A DNA stretch of 36,467 nt from JAHBVH01 sp034437715 (lineage in GTDB: Bacteria > Chloroflexota > Anaerolineae > Caldilineales > Caldilineaceae). Location of the stretch: positions 1 to 36,467 of the forward strand of contig DAOTTR010000022.1 in the NCBI GenBank assembly GCA_034437715.1, written 5' to 3'. This document shows, piece after piece, positions 1-5,766 of the stretch (position 1 is the stretch's first letter; every line of letters begins with the position of its first letter). Made by a program: the position numbers and the translations under genes. Under the pieces are notes generated by a model. The model ran no database searches. It was given only the letters and a program-made list of their open reading frames with translations, and was not told the DNA's origin.

Positions 1-17
1 CCTTAGGCCGCTCTGTA

Positions 18-118
18 CTAGTAGATCCCGGCGTAAATAAGGTACCCTATTTTTACCATGATGTACACGAGTAACGTGCCTGATTAACTGCCGTGGTATC
101 TACGCCCAACTGTACTAG
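18..118 (+). repeat. Miniature element family A, copy A1 (101 bp)
   Basis: This is a 101-bp unit bounded by CTAG at both ends. It recurs at 10291-10391 (inverted) and 30184-30284, each exactly 101 bp and differing from this copy by one base. Just inside the CTAG the ends form an imperfect inverted repeat, TAGATCCCGGCGTAAATA against TACAGTTGGGCGTAGATA (12 of 18 match). It has no coding capacity. CTAG may be a 4-bp target duplication, as IS5-type elements make, or part of the ends; its palindromic nature prevents a decision. The near identity of the copies suggests recent spread. Confidence 0.85.
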
Positions 119-158
119 TTTATGAGCAGACGGATCCTGGGTGAGGGAATTGGCCGTG

Positions 159-203
159 AACAAAAAAGCACTTGCCACTGATGGTGGCAAGTGCTTTTTT
201 GTT
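159..203. terminator. Strong bidirectional intrinsic terminator
   Basis: A perfect 20-bp stem (159-178 with 184-203) closes a 5-nt loop. A-rich flank on one side and T-rich flank on the other make it look like a rho-independent terminator on either strand. It lies just past the stop codon of the lanthipeptide precursor at 236-454 (minus), so it probably ends that transcript. Confidence 0.85.
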
Positions 204-235
204 GATTGTAATTACGCGATTCAGTGTTAAAGCGA

Positions 236-454
236 CTAGCTGGAGAAACAGCCATACTGCGGGGTTAAGATCCGGCAGACCCGACCACAGGTGCCGGTAA
301 AGTAGCTCTTGCCACCAGCAACGACGGCCATTTCCTCTTCGGGCAGTTCGACCAAGCCAGCCGGGTTGGCGGGCAAGGTGGCCAGTTCGGCGGCGCTCAG
401 GCTGTTGCGATAGTCGGCATCTTTCCAGGCACGAATTAAGTTAACGGTGTTCAT
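236..454 (-). CDS. Mersacidin/lichenicidin-type class II lanthipeptide precursor
   Basis: This 72-aa peptide has the look of a class II lanthipeptide precursor. The leader begins MNTVNLIRAWKDADYRNSLS, contains the family's LPANPAGLVEL stretch, and ends in the acidic double-glycine site EEEMAVVAGG (Gly47-Gly48). The predicted core is residues 49-72, with Cys56, Cys60 and Cys69 and Ser/Thr at 50, 53, 55, 64, 71 and 72, enough for up to three thioether rings. The mersacidin CTxEC signature is absent. In known systems LanM dehydrates and cyclises the core and a LanT protease/exporter cuts at GG. Neither gene is in this window, although it ends only 235 bp downstream. The start is supported by AAGGAAAA about 10 nt upstream. 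The peptide is followed by a strong terminator, so it is probably monocistronic. Confidence 0.75.
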   Translation of the reverse strand: MNTVNLIRAWKDADYRNSLSAAELATLPANPAGLVELPEEEMAVVAGGKSYFTGTCGRVCRILTPQYGCFSS

Positions 455-679
455 GCGTTGTTTTCCTTTGTTTGAATAGAATTGTTTGTTTTGTTTGAGC
501 GCTTGTTGTTGCGCTTGTTGATTCCATTATGCCATGCCAGCCTGGGTACGGCGATGGTCTAACGAACACGCGTCCTGTGTTTGCGCGCACAGGTGTCCAG
601 GCCGATTGTCTTTGGAAGTCATAGCGGTATACTGCGCAATCAGTCAACTCGGTTCAAAAATTTTATGATCATCAACCGT

Positions 680-708
680 TTGACAACGCAACAAGTTTGC
701 AGTATGAT
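680..708 (+). promoter_or_regulatory. Sigma70-type promoter for the TetR-glycosyltransferase operon
   Basis: TTGACA (680-685) and TATGAT (703-708) are separated by exactly 17 bp. The expected transcription start is near 715, about 20 nt before the first possible ATG of the TetR gene. Confidence 0.7.
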
Positions 709-736
709 TTGACCAGTTTCACCAAATCGGTCAAAT
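707..736. promoter_or_regulatory. Inverted repeat, probable TetR autoregulatory operator
   Basis: A perfect inverted repeat, ATTTGACC (707-714) and GGTCAAAT (729-736), spans the -10 element, the predicted start site and the first ATG. TetR repressors usually bind such palindromes next to their own genes, so autorepression is the natural inference. The 14-bp gap between arms is long for a TetR dimer, so it could serve two dimers or another factor. Confidence 0.55.
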
Positions 737-1454
737 GGTTAAAGTAATGAATATTCCAAAATCTGAAAACAGCGCCCGTGAACAACGCATTCTTGACGCC
801 GCAGTCGAGTTGATTGTCCACTATGGCTACGACAAAACCAGCGTCAGCGAGATCGCCGAGGCGGCTGGCATCAGCAAAGGTGCAATTTATCTACACTTTG
901 CCAGTAAAGATGCCCTGTTCGAGGCGTTGCTCGCGCGCGAGATGTTGGCGTATAGTACGGGTTGGCTAGCGCACATTGAGGCCGACCCACAGGGGGGCAC
1001 GATTGGCAGCATCTACAAGGCGATGCTCTATGCGCTCAACCACAACGCCTTTATGAGTGCGATTGTCAAGCAGGATATGCGCATCTTTGGCAACTATCTG
1101 CGCAAGCCGAACAATCTCTTCGCATCGCTGGAATCGCCTTCACCGCGTGCTGAATTTTTACAGGCGATGCAGGCCGCTGGTGCGATTCGCCCGGATGTGG
1201 ATGCCCAGGTGATGACGCATATTATGGATCTACTCTCCTATGGCTTTGTCGGCATTGGCGAGTTCAAAAAACCGACAGAGCTTCCCCCCTATGACACAGT
1301 CCTCGCAACCATTGCCGAGATGATGGATCGCATGTTGACGCCCAGCCAAGGCAACCCTGGCGCGGCAGGGAAGGCAGTCATCCGGCAAATCGCTGCGGCC
1401 CTAAATGCACAGCTTGCGGCCATGCAGCAGACAAAAAAGGCAGACACCCTATGA
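735..1454 (+). CDS. TetR/AcrR-family transcriptional regulator
   Basis: This 239-aa protein is a TetR-type repressor. The N-terminal helix-turn-helix is clear (REQRILDAAVELI, then ISKGAIYLHFASKDALFEALL). The all-helical C-terminal part (about residues 70-225) should bind a ligand, but nothing identifies it. The start is uncertain: ATG at 735 or at 747, where the protein would begin MNIPKSEN; neither has a clean Shine-Dalgarno. Its last codons overlap the following glycosyltransferase by 4 bp (ATGA), so the two are translationally coupled. This suggests the regulator responds to a toxic compound or metabolite handled by that enzyme. A strong promoter and a palindrome lie directly upstream. Confidence 0.85.
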   Translation: MVKVMNIPKSENSAREQRILDAAVELIVHYGYDKTSVSEIAEAAGISKGAIYLHFASKDALFEALLAREMLAYSTGWLAHIEADPQGGTIGSIYKAMLYALNHNAFMSAIVKQDMRIFGNYLRKPNNLFASLESPSPRAEFLQAMQAAGAIRPDVDAQVMTHIMDLLSYGFVGIGEFKKPTELPPYDTVLATIAEMMDRMLTPSQGNPGAAGKAVIRQIAAALNAQLAAMQQTKKADTL

Positions 1455-2767
1455 AAATTTTATTGAGTGCGGTCGGCACACGCGGCGATATTCAGCCGTT
1501 TATTGCACTGGGCCAGGGGTTACAAGCCGCGGGTCATCAAGTTGCGCTCTGCACCGCCGCGGGCTATCGCGCGTTTATTGAAGAAAACGGCGTGCCCTAT
1601 GCGCACATGAGCAACGAATTTCTGGAAATGATGCAATCGCAGGAAGGGCAGGCGGCCACCGAAGGCGAGGTCAAGCTGAGCCTCTATAAAAAGTTTGGGC
1701 CGATTATCCGGCGGGCGCTGGAGGATGAGTGGCAAGCCGCCCAAACGTTTCAGCCGGATACGATGATCTTTCATCCCAAAATGCTGGGCAGCTATCACGT
1801 TGCCGAGAAGCTCCAGATCCCGGTTTGGCATTCGCTGCCGCTACCCTTCCAAACGCCCACGCGGGCGTTTCCCAATCCCATCTTCAGTGGTGTGAAATTG
1901 GGTGGCTGGTTCAATCGCTTCACTTATCGCTTGTTGGATCTAGCCAGCGCCATGTATGCGGGCATGACCAATGACTTTCGCGTCAATACATTGGGCTTGC
2001 CGCCACGTGGGCGTTTTGCCAGTGCGTTGGTAAAAGCCGATGGCACACCGTTGCCCACGCTTTATGCCTATAGCAGCCACGTCTCGCCCCGTCCGGCAGA
2101 TTTTCCGGCGCATGTACATGTTACTGGCTATTGGTTTCTCGACCGTCCGGCAGATTGGCAACCACCGGCGGAATTGATGCACTTTCTGGCCGCGGGTCCG
2201 CCGCCGGTCTATGTGGGCTTTGGCAGTATGAGCGGGACAACCGGTGCCCAGCGCGCACGAATTGTGATCGAGGCGCTACAGCAAACGGGGCAACGCGGCT
2301 TATTGGCCAGTGGGTGGGGCGGCTTGCAGGCGACTGAGCTGCCAGACACGATCTATCAGATCGACGCCGCGCCGCATGATTGGCTCTTTCCCCAAGTGGC
2401 CGCAGTCGTGCATCATGGCGGCGCAGGGACGACCGCAGCCGGTTTACGCGCCGGCAAACCGACCGTCATCTGTCCCTTTATTGCTGACCAACCGTTCTGG
2501 GGCAAGGTGGTCTATGCACGCGGCGTTGGGCCACAGCCCATCCCACAAAAGAAGTTAACCGTAGAAGGTTTGGCAGTAGCGATTGCAACGGCAGTCAATG
2601 ATGTACCCATGCAACAGTGCGCCGCTAAACTTGGCGCACAGATCCGCGCTGAAGATGGTATCGCGTGTGCCGTTAATTTGATCGGCGCAAGCCAGAAAAA
2701 TCGTAACGAAAAATCTACAGAAAGGTCGATAGCACAGTGGCAGAGGTTAGGGTATTCCAAAATTTAA
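1451..2767 (+). CDS. GT1/GT28-fold glycosyltransferase (UGT/MGT-like)
   Basis: This 438-aa protein is predicted to transfer a sugar from a nucleotide-sugar donor to a lipid, sterol or small hydrophobic acceptor. It starts with the GT-B N-terminal signature MKILLSAVGTRGDIQPFIALG. The donor-binding region carries VYVGFGSMSG (about 255-264) and the HHGGAGTTAAGLRAGKPTV motif followed by PFIADQPFWG, as in sterol and macrolide glucosyltransferases. It overlaps the TetR gene by 4 bp, which fits a regulated detoxification or natural-product-tailoring role. The usual end of this family is near IRAEDGIACAVNLI (about residue 415). The last 24 residues look unrelated, and the final codons (GYSKI) lie inside miniature element G, so the original C-terminus was probably altered by insertion or deletion. 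Confidence 0.85.
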   Translation: MKILLSAVGTRGDIQPFIALGQGLQAAGHQVALCTAAGYRAFIEENGVPYAHMSNEFLEMMQSQEGQAATEGEVKLSLYKKFGPIIRRALEDEWQAAQTFQPDTMIFHPKMLGSYHVAEKLQIPVWHSLPLPFQTPTRAFPNPIFSGVKLGGWFNRFTYRLLDLASAMYAGMTNDFRVNTLGLPPRGRFASALVKADGTPLPTLYAYSSHVSPRPADFPAHVHVTGYWFLDRPADWQPPAELMHFLAAGPPPVYVGFGSMSGTTGAQRARIVIEALQQTGQRGLLASGWGGLQATELPDTIYQIDAAPHDWLFPQVAAVVHHGGAGTTAAGLRAGKPTVICPFIADQPFWGKVVYARGVGPQPIPQKKLTVEGLAVAIATAVNDVPMQQCAAKLGAQIRAEDGIACAVNLIGASQKNRNEKSTERSIAQWQRLGYSKI

Positions 2768-2883
2768 ACGATCCAATTCACGTAGGGGCATGAGGTGTGG
2801 CGGGGTAAAACGATGGATGTACACAGAGTCCCTTTCCGCCACACCTCGTGCCCGTACTGGATCATTATTTTTTTGGAATACCC
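2750..2883. mobile_element. Miniature inverted-repeat element family G (134 bp)
   Basis: The ends are long imperfect inverted repeats beginning GGGTATTCCAAAA and continuing through GATCCA, GGGCA and GAGGTGTGGCGG on both arms (about 50 bp each). The element is flanked by TTA at 2747-2749 and 2884-2886, a 3-bp TNA duplication of the kind made by some IS5-family transposases. It has no ORF of its own. It lies between the glycosyltransferase and a truncated DUF3224 gene and supplies the glycosyltransferase stop codon. Confidence 0.8.
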
Positions 2884-3006
2884 TTAGGTATAGCTAACCT
2901 CGGCGCGCGTTAATTTTAACCCCTTCACTTGGTCATAGGGCTGCCCATCCCAACTCTTTTCATCCCAGCTTTTCATCGAAAATGTTGCTTTTGCTTCTGT
3001 TGTCAT
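2884..3006 (-). pseudogene. Truncated DUF3224-family protein (N-terminal 40 aa)
   Basis: On the minus strand, ATG at 3006 preceded by GGGAGG opens a 40-codon frame that begins MTTEAKATFSMKSWDEKSWD and contains KLTRAEVSY. This matches my memory of the start of DUF3224 proteins (MTTxAKxTFxVKSWDEKP...KLTRAxV), which are normally about 125-150 aa beta-barrel proteins. The frame stops at TAA exactly where it meets element G (2884-2886). The region beyond G has no recognisable DUF3224 continuation in any frame I checked, so the rest appears to be deleted. Function of the family is unknown. Confidence 0.65.
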
Positions 3007-3169
3007 GCTTTCCTCCCTGGTTGTTCTATCACTTCAACAGCCAGTAGCGTATCACAACCGTCGTGCGCTGTCTTGTAAAAATGCGCCAAAACAAGAACTT
3101 TTGTGCTATACTGAAACCGGTTGATCAAGCATCACCAAAGCGACCCTTGATGTAGCCTGGGAGGCGCGT

Positions 3170-3979
3170 ATGACAGCAACCAACTGGAAGCCCAGAGGCA
3201 TTCTGAACCCCCAAACGGGTGAAGACAAGTTTCAGATCACCCGTCATGCACCGGCGCCAGCGCTCACCTTCTTTGTCGAGCGCTATTGGATCATTCGCTG
3301 GGATCTGCGCGGGCAACCACCCTACCCGACGGAAACGCTACCCCAGCCCTATGTCAACCTCGTGTTCGAGCCAAACAATTCGCGCATCTATGGCGTTGCT
3401 AGCCACAAGTACACCAATCTACTGCAAGACAAAGGTCAGGTCTTTGGCATCAAATTCAAGCCCGGCGCGTTTTATCCTTTTCTCAAGTCACCGCTGGCCA
3501 CGCTCACCAATCGCGCGATCCCACTTGAGGAAGTCTTTGCTGTTGACAGCCAAGCGCTGGAAACCGCCATCCTTGCGCTTGAGGATCCATCGGCCATGAT
3601 TGCCCTGGCCGATGATTTTCTGCGCACACGCTTGCCCCCGCCCGATGATACCATCACGCTCATTCAGCAGATTGTTGATCGCATTATCGCCGACCGTACA
3701 ATTACCAAGGTCGAGGATTTGGCCATGCACTTCGCCATCAACAAACGGACCTTACAACGGATCTTTCATCAATATGTGGGGGTAACGCCCAAATGGGTGA
3801 TCAAGCGCTATCGCCTGCATGAAGCGGCTGAACAATTGGCCAGCGATACGACAGTGAGTTTGCCCACAATGGCGCTGGATCTGGGCTATTTTGATCAGGC
3901 ACACTTTAATAAGGACTTCAAAGCACTGATTGGCGTCTCCCCCTTGCAATATGCCAAATATGCAGCGCTAGGTGTCTGA
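3170..3979 (+). CDS. AraC-family regulator with DUF6597-type N-terminal domain
   Basis: This 269-aa protein has the AraC DNA-binding domain at its C-terminus (about 180-265): a first helix-turn-helix TKVEDLAMHFAINKRTLQRIF, then VGVTPKWVIKRYRLHEAAEQL and a second helix ending FNKDFKALIGVSPLQYAKY. The N-terminal half (VERYWIIRWDLRG, TLPQPYVNLVFE, VFGIKFKPGAFYPFL) matches the DUF6597 sensory domain seen in many stand-alone AraC regulators. GGGAGG precedes the ATG. The next gene starts immediately downstream, suggesting co-transcription. A possible -10 (TATACT, 3107-3112) lies upstream, without a clear -35. No ligand can be assigned. Confidence 0.88.
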   Translation: MTATNWKPRGILNPQTGEDKFQITRHAPAPALTFFVERYWIIRWDLRGQPPYPTETLPQPYVNLVFEPNNSRIYGVASHKYTNLLQDKGQVFGIKFKPGAFYPFLKSPLATLTNRAIPLEEVFAVDSQALETAILALEDPSAMIALADDFLRTRLPPPDDTITLIQQIVDRIIADRTITKVEDLAMHFAINKRTLQRIFHQYVGVTPKWVIKRYRLHEAAEQLASDTTVSLPTMALDLGYFDQAHFNKDFKALIGVSPLQYAKYAALGV

Positions 3980-4003
3980 GTGGTAAACATATATGAGGCA
4001 ACT

Positions 4004-4456
4004 ATGGAACAGAAATTTGAGTCAACTCTTCAACAACAAGGTAGCCGCGTCTTGCTTGTACTGCCCTTTGATCCCAACGTGGTATGGGGTACCAGAGAGC
4101 GCCATCATATCCGCGGCACAATCGATGGCAAGATGTTTCGCGGCCCACTTGTGTTGGATGGCGACAGCTACGTCCTGTCCATCGGCGCAGCATGGCGGCG
4201 CGACTGTGGTATTGCAGCGGGTGCGACAGTGAGCCTTGTTCTCTGGCCAGAAGGTCCCCAACTAGGCACCATGGCCGACGATATCACAGCTGCATTGACC
4301 ACGGAGCCGACAGCGGCCACGTTCTTTGCGGCCCTGCCCACCTTCTATCGCAATAACTATGTGCGTTGGATTGAAAGTGCCAAACGGCCCGAAACGCGCG
4401 CCAAGCGCATTGCGGAAATGGTCGAGTTAACCAAGGCAGGCAAACGCGAGCGATAG
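4004..4456 (+). CDS. DUF1905 / YdeI-like (OmpD-associated) protein
   Basis: The protein of 150 aa has an N-terminal DUF1905 beta-barrel (FESTLQQQG, VVWGTRERHHIRGTIDGKMFRGPL, LSIGAAWRRDCGIAAGATV) and a short C-terminal YdeI-type helical region (FYRNNYVRWIESAKRPETRAKRIAEMVELTKAGK). Related proteins are annotated as bacteriocin-protection or YdeI proteins; the biochemical role is not settled. The frame could begin at GTG 3980, directly after the AraC stop, but ATG 4004 is preferred because GAGGCA precedes it and family members begin near this point. It probably shares a transcript with the AraC gene. Confidence 0.75.
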   Translation: MEQKFESTLQQQGSRVLLVLPFDPNVVWGTRERHHIRGTIDGKMFRGPLVLDGDSYVLSIGAAWRRDCGIAAGATVSLVLWPEGPQLGTMADDITAALTTEPTAATFFAALPTFYRNNYVRWIESAKRPETRAKRIAEMVELTKAGKRER

Positions 4457-4485
4457 AAGCAGCACTCCATCATGCGCCCATCGCA

Positions 4486-4920
4486 TTATTTATGGGGTAA
4501 TTGCTGCTGTTGCAAGAGGTGGCTAGGGATCGCGGCCAGATGAGGATCACGATGGACTAAGATCAAGCCATGAACGCCCGCAGTTGCAGCAATGAGTCCG
4601 TCAACTGTAGGCAACCGTTCTGGCATAGAAGCGCGCAGAACTATTGCTTGCCGCGCAATTTTCTCATCGGTGGCAAGCATGCGCGTAAAGAGAGCCGTAT
4701 AGCTTTCCCAAACCGACGGCCAGTATTCTTGCTTGCCCATTGCACGCAGACGACCATAAACTTCAGGAATCGATAATACCGAAATACTGATTTCCGCGCG
4801 CGGATCATCAAAGAGCAGATTAACTTGTTCCATCCCTGGTTCGCCCAGCAAATGAGCCAGCCAAGCCGAGGAATCGAGAGATACATTAACGCAAGTCCTG
4901 ATCAACGTCATCTTGGACAC
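4486..4920 (-). CDS. PIN-domain toxin, VapC-like
   Basis: This 144-aa protein has a PIN ribonuclease fold. The expected acidic residues are visible: Asp16 in VSLDSSAWL, Glu53 in SIPEVYGR, Asp107 in PTVDGLIAA, and Asp125 in HRDPHL. VapC toxins use these to bind metal and cleave RNA, typically tRNA or rRNA. Its start overlaps the end of the upstream antitoxin by 35 bp, so translation is probably coupled. The exact start is uncertain: ATG at 4920 and 4911, or a later TTG; the PIN fold itself begins around residue 13. The active-site set looks intact, so it should be functional. Confidence 0.82.
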   Translation of the reverse strand: MSKMTLIRTCVNVSLDSSAWLAHLLGEPGMEQVNLLFDDPRAEISISVLSIPEVYGRLRAMGKQEYWPSVWESYTALFTRMLATDEKIARQAIVLRASMPERLPTVDGLIAATAGVHGLILVHRDPHLAAIPSHLLQQQQLPHK

Positions 4921-5146
4921 GTTCTTTGAGTAAAGCAGCGATTGGATCTGTGCCTGCTTGTACCCAGGTACGCCCCATACCGCCTACCTTACGCGCAAAA
5001 ACACCACGTGGCGGCAGCAGATGAGCATGAATAATCCCATCCTCGTCCACCGACCAGTCGATACGTGTACCGGGCTGAATATCGAGCTGTTTCACAAGTT
5101 GGGCAGGAAGTGTAACTTGGTTTTTACCCGTAACGGTTGTAATCAT
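4886..5146 (-). CDS. AbrB/SpoVT/MazE-fold antitoxin
   Basis: This 86-aa protein begins MITTVTGKNQVTLPAQLVKQ and continues IQPGTRIDW, the swapped-hairpin AbrB DNA-binding fold used by many VapB antitoxins. The C-terminal part (about 50-86) is the likely toxin-binding tail. ATG at 5146 is chosen over the upstream ATG at 5164 because the family starts at this point and the -10 box lies only 7 nt before it. That spacing implies a leaderless mRNA. The complex with the downstream toxin presumably represses this promoter. Confidence 0.82.
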   Translation of the reverse strand: MITTVTGKNQVTLPAQLVKQLDIQPGTRIDWSVDEDGIIHAHLLPPRGVFARKVGGMGRTWVQAGTDPIAALLKERVQDDVDQDLR

Positions 5147-5153
5147 GGCAAGT

Positions 5154-5181
5154 ATTATAATCAAGGCCCCAAATTTGTCAA
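5154..5181 (-). promoter_or_regulatory. Promoter of the toxin-antitoxin operon (leaderless)
   Basis: Read on the minus strand, TTGACA (5181-5176) and TATAAT (5159-5154) are separated by 16 bp. The -10 box is 7 nt from the antitoxin ATG, so the transcript should begin at or next to the start codon. The -35 box overlaps the Shine-Dalgarno (AAGGAG, 5180-5185) of the divergent DinB-like gene. Confidence 0.7.
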
Positions 5182-5190
5182 GGAGTTTTC

Positions 5191-5691
5191 ATGCTACATC
5201 CACTGGTTACCCAACTTCGTTTTACACGCAGCGAATGGCTACGCGCACTCAATGGTATCACTGCCGAGGAGGCGCTACGCCGCTTGATGCCCATGAATAG
5301 CATCGGCTGGATCGTGGGGCATTTGGCTTGGCAAGAACAGCGCTATTGGCTGACCTATAGCCAAGGCCAAACCCCGTTTCCCGAATTGAACGAGCTGGTT
5401 GGCAATGGTCGCCCGGCCACAACGCCAGCGCTGTCTAGCATGATGACCACCTGGCACGCGGTTACCCAACAGGCCGATCCCTTGCTCAATACGATTGACA
5501 CAGACAAGCTAGCCAGCAACATTACACTTGGTTCCTGGCAGACTACAGTCGGCTCCTTGTTGTTACGCGTCAACTATCACTATTGGTATCACATTGGCGA
5601 GATCATGGCGATCCGCCAGTTGCTCGACCATACGGGCCTGCCAGACTTTGTCGGCGACATCGATAACCAAGCGCCCTATCAACCCGAATAG
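5191..5691 (+). CDS. DinB/YfiT-like metal-binding four-helix protein
   Basis: This 166-aa protein has the DinB-type four-helix pattern with three likely metal ligands: His44 (GWIVGHLAWQEQ) and His130/His134 (VNYHYWYHIGEI). The superfamily includes thiol-dependent S-transferases and uncharacterised stress proteins; no substrate can be assigned here. AAGGAG at 5180-5185 supports the ATG. It is divergent from the toxin-antitoxin pair, and only 44 bp separate the two start codons, so regulator binding at the antitoxin promoter could affect both. A long hairpin follows the stop codon. Confidence 0.75.
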   Translation: MLHPLVTQLRFTRSEWLRALNGITAEEALRRLMPMNSIGWIVGHLAWQEQRYWLTYSQGQTPFPELNELVGNGRPATTPALSSMMTTWHAVTQQADPLLNTIDTDKLASNITLGSWQTTVGSLLLRVNYHYWYHIGEIMAIRQLLDHTGLPDFVGDIDNQAPYQPE

Positions 5692-5713
5692 CGGACGGTA
5701 GACAGTAATCCGG

Positions 5714-5760
5714 GTAGAGCACACAGGCTTTGCTAGCTCAGGAAAACCTGTGTGCTCTAC
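5714..5760. terminator. Hairpin between convergent genes (GTAGAGCACACAGG type)
   Basis: A 14-bp perfect stem (5714-5727 with 5747-5760) encloses a 19-nt loop between the DinB-like gene and the convergent giant secreted-protein gene. There is no U-run, so it is either a bidirectional stem terminator or a member of a hairpin repeat. A related sequence (GGCACACAGGCTGGCTGTGTGC) occurs at 10431-10452. Confidence 0.55.
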
Positions 5761-5766
5761 AAGAAG

